From Elusimicrobia bacterium UBA5214 (lineage in GTDB: Bacteria; Elusimicrobiota; UBA5214): a stretch of 64,000 bases of DNA. Within the stretch, counting starts at the first letter, position 1. Every line of letters begins with the position of its first letter. Made by a program: the position numbers and the translations under genes. The stretch spans positions 116,598 to 180,597 of the forward strand of contig DHVG01000002.1 of assembly GCA_002412545.1 (NCBI GenBank), in the 5' to 3' direction. Shown in pieces: positions 7,360-15,549 of this stretch. Below the pieces are notes generated by a model. It saw nothing but the letters and a program-made list of their open reading frames with translations. It was not told the DNA's origin and searched no databases.

Positions 7360-7553
7360 TTAAGTAAATTTAATTCAAAAATTCAAGAGGGGCACTGTTA
7401 CATATTATTTTTTGAGAAAGAAAAGAAGTTAACCCAAATTCTTGGATTCCCGCTGGAGAACATCTTTTCTAAATTTGGAGAGAAAATGTGCCATCCTCGA
7501 TTTTGACTTATGTAAATTTAGTTCAAGAATTCAAGAGCGGGACTATTACATGT
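7360..7553 (+). repeat. 46-bp direct repeat, two copies 148 bp apart
   Basis: Copies at 7360-7405 and 7508-7553 match at 39 of 46 positions, sharing GTAAATTTA, TTCAAGAG and TTACAT blocks. They flank a short palindromic stretch. They could be remnants of a duplicated insertion boundary or a diverged recombination site. Confidence 0.65.
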
Positions 7554-7606
7554 TTTGATATTGGAATAGAATAAGATAGATAAATCAGGCAGAAGAGATA
7601 AAAAAA

Positions 7607-7663
7607 CTTGAGTCCTTTCTCCTTTAAGAGATGCGCCATAGTGGCGACTTATAAGGGCTCAAG
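7607..7663 (+). ncRNA. Compact three-stem RNA-like structure, unrecognised
   Basis: An outer stem (CTTGAG/CTCAAG, a G-U pair, then CC/GG and TT/AA) encloses two small hairpins, TCTC-ctttaa-GAGA and CGCCA-tag-TGGCG. The order is cloverleaf-like with short linkers. It is upstream of the holin-like gene. It could be a structured leader or a palindromic repeat. I do not recognise a known riboswitch, and there is no T-run after it. Confidence 0.35.
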
Positions 7664-7715
7664 TAACTCCAATATTTAGTATAGCCAGAATTGATAATCT
7701 GTCAAGAGGATTGAA

Positions 7716-8180
7716 ATGGATAATTTCTTCATAAAATGGCTGGTTAATGTAGTTGCACTGTTAATCGTAGTAAAAATTATCCCGGGAATAAAGGTGGATA
7801 GATGGACGACAGCGATTCTTTCGGCACTTATGCTCGGGTTAGTTAATGCGTTTTTAAGACCGTTGGTAATTCTTTTTACTCTGCCTTTGAATATCCTTTC
7901 TTTAGGATTATTTACCTTGGTGATAAACGGTTTTATGTTCTATTTAGTTTCCAAACTTGTGCCGGGTTTTACGGTAAGTAGTTTTTGGAATGCTTTCTGG
8001 GGTGCTTTACTTTTCAGTATCATTAGTTTCCTTTTGAGTTTATTGATTAGTTCGCAGGAAAATACAAGGATGCGTTTTTATAAATTTCATTCTCCGAGTA
8101 AGCCGGAATATCGGCAAATTATTGATGTGGAAGGAGAAGAAAAAAAGGAAGAAGAACGAAATGTTCATAGAAAAACTTAA
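7716..8180 (+). CDS. YvlD/phage-holin-4-like small integral membrane protein
   Basis: A 154-residue protein with four transmembrane segments: WLVNVVALLIVVKIIPGIKV, ILSALMLGLVNAFLRPLVIL, LNILSLGLFTLVINGFMFYLV and FWNAFWGALLFSIISFLLSLL. The LVNAFLRPLVILFTLPLNI.LGLFTLVINGF pattern is the hallmark of the family called phage holin family 4/YvlD. Despite the name, members are chromosomal envelope-stress-linked proteins and not evidence of a phage. The C-terminal tail is charged and cytoplasmic. RBS AGAGGATTG precedes the ATG. Confidence 0.85.
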   Translation: MDNFFIKWLVNVVALLIVVKIIPGIKVDRWTTAILSALMLGLVNAFLRPLVILFTLPLNILSLGLFTLVINGFMFYLVSKLVPGFTVSSFWNAFWGALLFSIISFLLSLLISSQENTRMRFYKFHSPSKPEYRQIIDVEGEEKKEEERNVHRKT

Positions 8181-8403
8181 ACTTTTTTATTTACGCTGGA
8201 AATATCGGAATGCACCACCGGAAATAATTCTTCAGAAAACATTGGAGAATGCGGATAAGACGATTGATGCTTTAGAAAATGCTTGGTTACATCGTCCGGA
8301 TGATTTACCTCTGGAAGCACAGAAGCAACTGCAAGATACAATTGAACAGGCGAAAGAATTGCGGAGACAAATCCAAGAAAGTTTCCGGAAGAATAAGAGT
8401 TAG
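8161..8403 (+). CDS. Small helical protein of unknown function
   Basis: I choose ATG 8161 (80 residues) because GGAAGAAGAAC lies just upstream. An earlier in-frame ATG would only add basic residues read from the tail of the previous gene. The protein is almost entirely helical: ILQKTLENADKTIDALENAW and LEAQKQLQDTIEQAKELRRQIQESFRK, with a coiled-coil-like pattern. It overlaps the holin-like gene by 20 nt and precedes an exported protein, so it is probably a cytoplasmic partner in the same operon. No family recognised. Confidence 0.6.
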   Translation: MFIEKLKLFYLRWKYRNAPPEIILQKTLENADKTIDALENAWLHRPDDLPLEAQKQLQDTIEQAKELRRQIQESFRKNKS

Positions 8404-8414
8404 AAAAACAAAAA

Positions 8415-9383
8415 TTGTTCAAGAAAGATAAATTTTGGTTTTTTTTAATTTTGTTATTGTCGGTAAGTTTTTCTTCGGCTCAAGAAGAAGGAAAGAAATA
8501 CAATTTTGAATTTGAGTTTGACCCTTATTACAGCGATGTTGCCTTTTATTTGAGTTTAACCCAGCGTCCGGTGCCTTTTTTAGGTGAAGAGAACGAATTA
8601 GCTATCTACAAAAATTTATTATATGATTCACCCCTTCCGAGATTTTTCCTTCTGGAATTAAGTGCCTACCCGCTTCCTTGTTTAGGTGTATATCTTAAAA
8701 AAAATCATCGTCAGTTTTATGATAGTGCCAATATTGGTGAAGATGCAAATCTGATTCAGAGTATCTGCAGCGGTTTTGAAGAACCTTACGCGGTATCAAT
8801 TTTTTTAGGTAATCTGGTAAGTTTTAAACCCCGCTCTTCACCGCTTGGTGAGGGTGAGCTCAAATCTATCCCACGGCAAACTCAAGATTACGAAGGAAAA
8901 GGTTATTCCGGATATTTATTTAGTGTAGGGAATTACCATATTAAAGACAGCGAATTAATTAAAGATAACTGGTATGAATTAGAGTGGAAAGTTAAAGGTG
9001 ACCGGATTTCTCCGGATAGAAAAATGAGCTGGAGTTTCCGGATTGGGGCAATCTTGCATGAGCATCCGGGAATAAAAGATGTAATCTATTTTTCTTTACG
9101 CCGGGATAGAATTGATTATCAAACTCGTGAGTTGTCATTTTTTAAAAATACCGAATTTGAGTATCGTTTTGATGTAAATAAGCAGAATTGGAAAATAATC
9201 CGGCATTTCTTCCTTGCCGGTAAGAGTTTCCCGCTGGGTTCGCCGGTGGCGAAGAAGAAACTTGTCTTCAAGTTACGGTTAGGTTTTCTCTGGGAAGGGG
9301 AAGAGAAATATACCGGTTCTTTAGCAAGAGTAAAAAAGGAGGACTATTTCCAGTTTCTTTTCCGTCCGAATGTAGAGTTCTGA
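8415..9383 (+). CDS. Exported protein of unknown function, predicted beta-rich
   Basis: A 322-residue protein beginning at TTG 8415, since no ATG gives the signal peptide (FWFFLILLLSVSFSSAQ, residues 7-23). The mature part is rich in alternating hydrophobic strands and ends in an aromatic FLFRPNVEF, as in outer-membrane barrels or periplasmic beta-sandwich proteins. Residues about 135-155 include SSPLGEGELKSIP, which looks like translation of an in-frame GC-rich micro-repeat (8833-8875). It starts 11 nt after the helical protein gene. No family recognised. Confidence 0.55.
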   Translation: MFKKDKFWFFLILLLSVSFSSAQEEGKKYNFEFEFDPYYSDVAFYLSLTQRPVPFLGEENELAIYKNLLYDSPLPRFFLLELSAYPLPCLGVYLKKNHRQFYDSANIGEDANLIQSICSGFEEPYAVSIFLGNLVSFKPRSSPLGEGELKSIPRQTQDYEGKGYSGYLFSVGNYHIKDSELIKDNWYELEWKVKGDRISPDRKMSWSFRIGAILHEHPGIKDVIYFSLRRDRIDYQTRELSFFKNTEFEYRFDVNKQNWKIIRHFFLAGKSFPLGSPVAKKKLVFKLRLGFLWEGEEKYTGSLARVKKEDYFQFLFRPNVEF

Positions 9384-9424
9384 TTACACAGATTTTTTAA
9401 AAGACAGATTACACAGATTTAATT
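9384..9424 (+). repeat. Degenerate tandem repeat (GATTACACAGATT-type unit)
   Basis: Two copies of GATTACACAGATT fill the gap before the PLD gene. The same unit family appears at 22064-22165, 26931-26966 and 36411-36494. Confidence 0.75.
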
Positions 9425-9425
9425 A

Positions 9426-10757
9426 GTGAAAAAATTATTTTTTCTAATTTGTTTTCTTAATCTCAATCTTAATCTTTATGCTAATATCCTACCGAATATA
9501 AAAATTTATTTTACTGACCCACCGTATTCTTCCGGAAACATTGAAAAAGAATTAAAAAATTTTATTGATTCTGCAAGTAATACTGAAATTTATGCAGCTT
9601 TTTATCGGATTGACCTGACTACAATCACTTATGCGTTGAATTCTGCATTAAATCGTAGTTGCACGGTCTATGTTATTTGCGATGACCCGCAAGATAAAGA
9701 CTCTCTTTACTGGCAGTTAAATGTATCAAGTAAAACTCTTGGCAATAAGAGCGGACTGATGCATAACAAATTTTGTGTCCTTAGAGATTCCGCTGTCTGG
9801 ACTGGTTCCTGGAATCCAACGGATAATGATACGACAAAAAATAATAATAATGCGATGGTAATTTATTCTTCCGGGTTAGCAAAAATTTATGAGACCGAAT
9901 TCTTAGAAATGTGGCAAGGTAGATTTGGTAGTGATAAAACCAAGACCGAGAATAACGGTAAAGAAATTGACCTTGAAGGGATAAAAATTAAAGTATATTT
10001 TTCACCGTATAGTTTACCTCAAGAAACCAATCAAGCACTTAAAACTATTCTTGAGGGGACAGAAAAAAGTGTATATTTCGCTCTTTATTCATTTACGGAA
10101 GATACCCTGGGTGATAGTTTAATTGAGTTAGTGAATAAAGGGAAAAAAGTTTACGGTATTTTTGATTTAGAACAAGTTGGCTCTGATGGTATTTATAGTG
10201 AATACGACAAACTTCGTTCTGCCGGGACACAAATCACGATTGATGGTAATCAGTACAAAATGCATCATAAGTTTGCTGTAATTGACCCTTTCCTTAGTTC
10301 AGCTAAACTTTTTACCGGTTCTTTTAACTGGTCAGTTAATGCGAATACAAAGAATGATGAAAATGTCTTAATTATCTATTCACCGGAAATAGCCGAAATT
10401 TATTATCGGGAATTTCTTAAACTCTGGCGTCAGACCGGTGGAGTAACTAATCCTAACCAGAAAGCGATAGAAAACTTAATTGTTTATCCTTCCCCGGCAG
10501 TGAATTATGTCAATCTTAATTTCAACCTGGGCTATAATGTAAAAAATGTAGAAATAAAAATTTATAATCTTGTTGGTGAAGAGGTAAAAAATGTTACTTT
10601 TTCGGATTTTACTGGTGGAATTCGTAATCATAAGAAGGTATTCTTGACTAATGATTCCGGTGAAAATTTAGCCAGCGGAGTTTATTTAGTGAAAGTAGAA
10701 ACAGAAACACCGGATGGAACATTCCACCAGATAAAGAAATTTGCATTAATCAAGTGA
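9426..10757 (+). CDS. Secreted phospholipase D-like phosphodiesterase with T9SS-type sorting domain
   Basis: A 443-residue protein from GTG 9426, with a signal peptide LFFLICFLNLNLNLYA. It carries two PLD domains, each with an HKD-type motif: HNKFCVLRDSAVWTGSWNPTDND near residue 117 and HHKFAVID then LFTGSFNWSVNANTKNDEN near 285, enough for one active site in a monomer. Residues about 355-443 form a beta-sandwich sorting domain: LIVYPSPAVNYVNLNF, VEIKIYNLVGEEV and SGVYLVKVET...KKFALIK, the pattern of T9SS type A/FlgD-like C-terminal domains. It is therefore probably a cell-surface or released nuclease or phosphodiesterase. Confidence 0.85.
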   Translation: MKKLFFLICFLNLNLNLYANILPNIKIYFTDPPYSSGNIEKELKNFIDSASNTEIYAAFYRIDLTTITYALNSALNRSCTVYVICDDPQDKDSLYWQLNVSSKTLGNKSGLMHNKFCVLRDSAVWTGSWNPTDNDTTKNNNNAMVIYSSGLAKIYETEFLEMWQGRFGSDKTKTENNGKEIDLEGIKIKVYFSPYSLPQETNQALKTILEGTEKSVYFALYSFTEDTLGDSLIELVNKGKKVYGIFDLEQVGSDGIYSEYDKLRSAGTQITIDGNQYKMHHKFAVIDPFLSSAKLFTGSFNWSVNANTKNDENVLIIYSPEIAEIYYREFLKLWRQTGGVTNPNQKAIENLIVYPSPAVNYVNLNFNLGYNVKNVEIKIYNLVGEEVKNVTFSDFTGGIRNHKKVFLTNDSGENLASGVYLVKVETETPDGTFHQIKKFALIK

Positions 10758-10797
10758 ATTTGACGTAGAAGATTTTTTTTTGTTTAATATAAACACG

Positions 10798-11430
10798 ATG
10801 AAAAAGAAACTTTTTTTCTTTCCTATCTTAATTTTTGTCTTTTTGAATTCTTTGCTCTATGCGCAAACCGAAGCACAAGCAACAAGTATTGTCGTTAGCG
10901 AAGTAAAAATTGACTCGGTTTCTTTCCAGAGTAAACCCGCAAAAGGGAAGAAAAATCTGAAAGGTTATGCCGAAATTGTGCTTAATGGAAGTTTGAAAAT
11001 TAGAGATATACAGGTTCTGGAAATTGCTGGAGAAACAAAACTAAAATTCCCCACTTATGTCTCCCGTCAAGGTAGAGTTTATCCACAGGTGGTTATTCAT
11101 ACCAAAGAAGCGAATGAAACTATTCTTGAAGCGATTAAAAATGGTAAAATTTCAGAAGAAGTTATCCCTTTAGAATTTGAAGTTACAAAAATTTTACCCT
11201 ACGAAGGGAAAAAATTAGAAGCTTTTGCTTCAGTAACTTTTAATCAGGCAGTAACCGTGGAATGCAAAATTATGTCCGGAAAGAAAGATGTCCTTTGGGT
11301 TGCTTGGCCAACACGTCCTTCATCAGTTGCCGGGGAAGGTTGGATAAAACAGGCGATTATTTTGGATAAAGAATTGAAGAAAGAAGTTGAAAAAGAACTG
11401 CTTAAAACATATAATGAAAAAGTAGAATAA
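10798..11430 (+). CDS. Exported protein with two SpoVG-like domains
   Basis: ATG 10798 opens a signal peptide (KKKLFFFPILIFVFLNSLLYAQ), so I prefer it to an in-frame TTG at 10780. Two repeats follow in a 210-residue product: residues about 28-110 (LKGYAEIVLNGSLKIRDIQVLE, then VYPQVVI) and about 125-190 (LEAFASVTFNQAVTVECKIMSGK, then LWVAWPTRP). Both match the SpoVG pattern 'LKAFAsVtFnd.lvV.dikVieG..GLfVamP'. Known SpoVG proteins are cytoplasmic nucleic-acid-binding proteins, so tandem copies behind a signal peptide are unusual. The C-terminus is a charged helix. It is 3 nt upstream of a membrane-protein gene. Confidence 0.7.
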   Translation: MKKKLFFFPILIFVFLNSLLYAQTEAQATSIVVSEVKIDSVSFQSKPAKGKKNLKGYAEIVLNGSLKIRDIQVLEIAGETKLKFPTYVSRQGRVYPQVVIHTKEANETILEAIKNGKISEEVIPLEFEVTKILPYEGKKLEAFASVTFNQAVTVECKIMSGKKDVLWVAWPTRPSSVAGEGWIKQAIILDKELKKEVEKELLKTYNEKVE

Positions 11431-11433
11431 AAA

Positions 11434-12249
11434 ATGACCACTTCTGGATTTTTTTTACCGGTTATTGTCAATGTAATTGTTCCGATAATTTCCGGCGGGA
11501 TGTTTTTTGCTCTTGCCGGGTATGTGCGCTATATTACCCCGATGCGTTCTTTAGCGATGGGTAGAGTTACTTATGTAAGTGCCTTCTGGGGATTTATCTT
11601 TTTTGGTTTTTATTTAGCGACCCGTCCAGTGCAAATCCTTTTAGGTCCGCATCCGTTACCTTTAATTGTGAACAATATCCGTGAATTTTTTATGATTGGT
11701 GTTTTCGGACCGGGTATATTTCTTGCTTTAGTTGGTCTTGCCTACGGTGGAGAACGAAAAATTAAACCCTGGCAGAGAATTGCGGTATTTTCGTTCGGAC
11801 TGCTTCTAGCGACTTCTTTTTGTATTATTAATATTTTTGCAATTGGTGGCAGTGAAGTAATTTTCAAAATTGGCAATTATCCTGCCTATGATGGTATCTG
11901 GTTCAAAAATCCCGACCCTTTAGGACAGAAACTGATGAGTTTTCTTTTCCTTATTCGGATAACTGACCCGGTAATTACTCTTTTTTTAGCCGCAGTGATT
12001 GCTTTACATCGTGCTTTAACTTATCCTCAAGTAATGCGGGAAATATATGACAATATGCCGAGAAAACTTATTTTTTCTTCAATTGGCACTTTTTGTTTTA
12101 GTTTATCAATGTTGACTGCTGGTTTTCTCTGGTTATTTGGTAAAATTCCTAACCAGTGGTGGTTATACTATCTTGGTGCTTTAGCTGCCGGTATATTTGA
12201 AACAATGAGTATTTCCTTACCTTTAAAAAAGGAAGTTCGGCTTGAGTAA
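11434..12249 (+). CDS. Polytopic membrane protein of unknown function
   Basis: A 271-residue protein with about seven transmembrane helices, for example VIVNVIVPIISGGMFFALAG, VSAFWGFIFFGFYLATRPV, IAVFSFGLLLATSFCIINIF and WWLYYLGALAAGIFETMSIS. I see no catalytic signature or known family. It lies 3 nt after the exported SpoVG-like gene and overlaps the following barrel gene by 8 nt, so the three form one translationally coupled unit of envelope proteins. Confidence 0.65.
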   Translation: MTTSGFFLPVIVNVIVPIISGGMFFALAGYVRYITPMRSLAMGRVTYVSAFWGFIFFGFYLATRPVQILLGPHPLPLIVNNIREFFMIGVFGPGIFLALVGLAYGGERKIKPWQRIAVFSFGLLLATSFCIINIFAIGGSEVIFKIGNYPAYDGIWFKNPDPLGQKLMSFLFLIRITDPVITLFLAAVIALHRALTYPQVMREIYDNMPRKLIFSSIGTFCFSLSMLTAGFLWLFGKIPNQWWLYYLGALAAGIFETMSISLPLKKEVRLE

Positions 12250-14038
12250 GAAGCAGTTTATTAGAAAATCCCTCCTTTGTTTTCTCCTAATTTCTATACT
12301 TTCTACATTTTCTTTTGCTGAAGAAGAAATAATTACTTTAACTGAACCGGAAGAGGAAGAAAGGATTTCTCTTGAAGAGACAATTAGTGGTGAATCTGAT
12401 GAAATTGAGAATGCCTGGGAAATAAAAATTTCTTCGTTTAATTCTCGTCTTCGTTTTAAAGACGGTTATTTCTATATTTACACCCGTTTGGGTATCACCA
12501 ATAAATTAAGTTTAGGTTGGACAGTTTTAGAAAGGAATGAAGAAATACCGGTATTTGATTGGCACAATTTCTGGCGTTATAAATTAAAAAAATATTACTT
12601 AAAAATAGAAAATTCTACCCAAGACAATAAAATAGTTATTGGTAACTATGCACTTTCTTACGGACAGGGATTAGTTTTCTATACACCTTTAAGCGAATTG
12701 GTGAGACCGATAAAAATTCAACCTTCCGGTTTAACTGTGGAGAAAGGAACAAACGAAAATACCTATTTGCGTGGATTTGCTTGGGAAAAGAAAACAAAAA
12801 ATTGGCTAACCACAATTTTTTATTCTTCAGTATATTTAGATGGTGAAAAGAATACTGATGATAGTTTTGATGATGATTTGAATGAATTACGCGAAAACTA
12901 TGGTTCCTTAGAGACGAAGACAGATTTGGCAGAGAATAATAATCTCAAAGAAAATCTTTACGGTGGACGGTTTGCTTATCAACTTGACGAGAATACTTAT
13001 CTTGGGATAACCGGTTATGAAGCAAAATATAACCCATTAGTCAATCCGGATAAAACTGACAATGGTTATAAAGGTTTAGTTAGCGCAGAAAGTGAAAAAT
13101 GGGGATATATTTTTCGTGGCGAAAAAAATAGTGTCTTTGGTTTTGATTTTAGCCAAAAGTATAAGCATTGGAACTTTTTTGGCGAATATGCGTATTCTAA
13201 TTCAAATGGCAGCGGTTCCGCAGTCACAGTTAAAGGTGACGCTTGGCTTGTCGGTTCAATCCTGAACTTTAAGAAAACATACCTTTTTGGCAGTGTTTAT
13301 AATTATTCACCGGAATATTTTAATCGGCATTCTAAAGGAGAAATACTTTTTTCCGATAGTGTTACGCAGAATCAAAAAGGGGCAGTTTGTGGGATGAAAT
13401 ACAAAAGTAAAAGTCAAGAATTCTTTCTTACTTATCGTTTAGCGAGTATTCCTAAACCATTGTGGTCAGGGTATTCAACTAACCATTCGCCGCGTTACCC
13501 TGCGGATGCTTGGGGAATCTGGTTTGAATACCGCCAGAAACTATGGAAAAATTTGGAATTGTATTTTCGTCAATGGAATGACCGTAGAGAACGGTATTTT
13601 TATGACTCCAAGACACAAACTGGGACACAGGTTGCTCAATACCGTTATCGTTCCCGGTATCAGTTAACCTGGCAGAGAAAAGAAAACTTGCGTTTTCGTA
13701 TGCGTTATGAAACAAAAAAAGAAAGATATCCGGACTTAAACCAGAAGGATTGCGGTGAACTTTATTATTTTGATGTCCTTTCTCGGATTGTCCCTGGATT
13801 TAATTTGAATGCAAGATTAATACTTTTTGATGCAAGAGATATTTATTTAAGTGAAACTGAACCTTACTGGAATGATGTTTATTTGTCCCAACTTTTACCG
13901 AAGAAAAAAGGAGAAAGGTTTTATTTTCTTATTGAAAAGAAATTAACTAAAAATATCGCCTTCTGGATAAAATTTGAGCATATTTTAACTGAATCCAGAG
14001 AACAAAGGATTAAATTCCAGTTTGATTTTTACCATTAA
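12242..14038 (+). CDS. Predicted outer-membrane beta-barrel protein
   Basis: A 598-residue protein starting at TTG 12242, inside the end of the previous gene (overlap 8 nt). Signal peptide: SLLCFLLISILSTFSFAEE. An acidic linker (residues 28-58) precedes a long run of alternating-strand segments with many aromatic belts, ending in FDFYH. The segment VIGNYALSYGQGLVFYTPL near residue 135 resembles a motif in large barrels often found with ComEA-type helix-hairpin-helix domains in Bacteroidetes, but no such domain is present here. It probably sits in the outer membrane; the function is unknown. Confidence 0.6.
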   Translation: MSKKQFIRKSLLCFLLISILSTFSFAEEEIITLTEPEEEERISLEETISGESDEIENAWEIKISSFNSRLRFKDGYFYIYTRLGITNKLSLGWTVLERNEEIPVFDWHNFWRYKLKKYYLKIENSTQDNKIVIGNYALSYGQGLVFYTPLSELVRPIKIQPSGLTVEKGTNENTYLRGFAWEKKTKNWLTTIFYSSVYLDGEKNTDDSFDDDLNELRENYGSLETKTDLAENNNLKENLYGGRFAYQLDENTYLGITGYEAKYNPLVNPDKTDNGYKGLVSAESEKWGYIFRGEKNSVFGFDFSQKYKHWNFFGEYAYSNSNGSGSAVTVKGDAWLVGSILNFKKTYLFGSVYNYSPEYFNRHSKGEILFSDSVTQNQKGAVCGMKYKSKSQEFFLTYRLASIPKPLWSGYSTNHSPRYPADAWGIWFEYRQKLWKNLELYFRQWNDRRERYFYDSKTQTGTQVAQYRYRSRYQLTWQRKENLRFRMRYETKKERYPDLNQKDCGELYYFDVLSRIVPGFNLNARLILFDARDIYLSETEPYWNDVYLSQLLPKKKGERFYFLIEKKLTKNIAFWIKFEHILTESREQRIKFQFDFYH

Positions 14039-14123
14039 ATTGAGTATACTCTCTGTTAAAATATCAAATATCCAAAACAAAGTTCAAAATTTTGGATTTT
14101 GGTTGTTTGAATCAAATAAAAAG

Positions 14124-14981
14124 ATGCGGAAAATAAGAGTTGAAGAAATAAGCAAAACCGTAAGGAATTTAGCCTTAAAGGCCAATTATCGTATCCGTCC
14201 CGATGTAGAGAAAGCATTAAGAAAGATTTACAAAAGGGAATCATCACCCTTATGTAAATGGGCAGTTGCACAAGTTTTGGAGAACCTGCGGATTGCGGAA
14301 AGAGAACAAATACCGGTCTGTCAGGATACCGGTTTTGTGGTTATCTTTGTAGAATTAGGTGAAGAGGTAAAAATTGAAGGTAATCTTTATCAGGCAATTG
14401 AAAAAGGAGTAAGGCAAGCATATAAAGAAGGATATTTTCGTGATTCAGTAGTAACTGACCCGCTTCGCCAAACCAACGGACGAACGGACAAACGGTCTAA
14501 CGCCAAACGGTTTTCCGAAATCCATCTTGAACTTGTCCCGGGTGACAAATTGAAAATCAATTTAATGCCAAAGGGTGCCGGGAGTGAAAATAACAGTGCT
14601 TATATAAACCTTCTGCCGGGTATTGGGGAAGAAGGGGTAAAAAAATTTGTCCTGGAAACAGTTGAAAAAGGCGCATATACTTCCTGTCCCCCGATAATTG
14701 TGGGAGTCGGTATTGGCGGTAATTTTGAAACTTGCACATTGTTAGCGAAGAAAGCATTACTCCGTCCTTTAGGTTTACGACATCAAGATTCTTATTATGC
14801 ACAATTGGAAAAGGAAATCTTGAAGGAAATAAATGCTCTTGGTATCGGTGCACAAGGTTTTGGAGGAGGAATAACTGCATTTGATGTTTTTATTGAAACT
14901 TATCCTTGCCATATCGCTTCCTTGCCGGTAGCAGTAAATTTACAATGTAATGCCTGCCGACATGAAGTAGCCCGGTTCTGA
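14124..14981 (+). CDS. fumA: Fumarate hydratase class I, alpha (catalytic) domain subunit
   Basis: A 285-residue subunit of the oxygen-sensitive [4Fe-4S] fumarase/tartrate dehydratase family, which interconverts fumarate and malate. I take ATG 14124; upstream in-frame codons are micro-repeat sequence. Cluster cysteines are in IPVCQDTGF, TSCPPIIVG and QCNACRHEVARF. Family landmarks MPKGAGSENNSAY and GIGAQGFGG are intact. Between SVVTDPL and IHLELVPGD, where the family usually has R.NTGDNTPA, the protein reads RQTNGRTDKRSNAKRFSE, derived from an AACGGACA tandem repeat (14470-14515). The beta subunit gene follows after one base. Confidence 0.92.
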   Translation: MRKIRVEEISKTVRNLALKANYRIRPDVEKALRKIYKRESSPLCKWAVAQVLENLRIAEREQIPVCQDTGFVVIFVELGEEVKIEGNLYQAIEKGVRQAYKEGYFRDSVVTDPLRQTNGRTDKRSNAKRFSEIHLELVPGDKLKINLMPKGAGSENNSAYINLLPGIGEEGVKKFVLETVEKGAYTSCPPIIVGVGIGGNFETCTLLAKKALLRPLGLRHQDSYYAQLEKEILKEINALGIGAQGFGGGITAFDVFIETYPCHIASLPVAVNLQCNACRHEVARF

Positions 14982-14982
14982 A

Positions 14983-15549
14983 ATGAAAAGATTCTTTATG
15001 CCTTTGGATGAAAAAATACTCTCTGAATTGGAAATCGGAGATAAGATTTTGTTAAACGGAGTAATTTATACGGCGAGGGATGCCGCCCATAAGAAAATAG
15101 TTGATAGTTTAAAGTTAAAAGTTAAAGGTTCAAAAATGAAACTACCTTTTGAACTTAGAGGTGCCGTAATTTATTATTGCGGACCGACACCGGCGAAACC
15201 TGGACAAGCGATTGGTTCGGCTGGTCCGACTACTTCTCTAAGGATGGATATTTATACACCAACTTTGTTAAAATATGGTTTAAAAGGAACAATTGGTAAA
15301 GGGAAAAGGTCTAAAGAAGTAGTGGAAGCAATGAAAAAAAATAAAGCGGTATATTTCGTTGCCGTCGGTGGTGCCGGTGCGTTTCTTTCCAAACGGATAA
15401 AAAAAGCCGAAATAATTGCTTACCCCGAACTTGGTCCGGAAGCAATTTATCGTTTAGAAATAAAAGATTTTCCGGTAATTGTAGCTAACGATATTTATGG
15501 TAATGATTTATTCTTAGAAGGGAGAAGGGAATATGCTCTTAGCGATTGA
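14983..15549 (+). CDS. fumB: Fumarate hydratase class I, beta (C-terminal) subunit
   Basis: A 188-residue partner of the preceding gene. Motifs of the class I beta domain are present: LNGVIYTARDAAHKKI, YYCGPTPAKPGQAIGSAGPTTSLRMD, GTIGKGKRSKE and AVGGAGAFLSKRIK. The beta subunit supplies substrate-binding residues to the iron-sulfur active site of the alpha subunit. Two-gene class I fumarases are usual in anaerobes and thermophiles, against the single-chain FumA of E. coli. It ends inside the start of coaX (overlap 17 nt). Confidence 0.93.
   Translation: MKRFFMPLDEKILSELEIGDKILLNGVIYTARDAAHKKIVDSLKLKVKGSKMKLPFELRGAVIYYCGPTPAKPGQAIGSAGPTTSLRMDIYTPTLLKYGLKGTIGKGKRSKEVVEAMKKNKAVYFVAVGGAGAFLSKRIKKAEIIAYPELGPEAIYRLEIKDFPVIVANDIYGNDLFLEGRREYALSD

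Larger units (their letters stand above)
7333..7715. other. Gap between the accessory cassette and the holin-like gene
   Basis: This 383-nt non-coding gap contains a diverged direct repeat (7360-7405 and 7508-7553), a hairpin between those copies, and a compact three-stem element at 7607-7663. No convincing promoter is visible. A possible end point of an inserted cassette lies here. Confidence 0.6.

Noticed and set aside
7716..8180. Phage holin and therefore a prophage
   Set aside because: The holin-4/YvlD family is widespread on chromosomes; no phage structural, integrase or lysis genes are near.
14022..14123. Longer N-terminus for fumarase alpha
   Set aside because: The extension overlaps the end of the preceding barrel gene and is repeat-like; family alignment starts at about ATG 14124.
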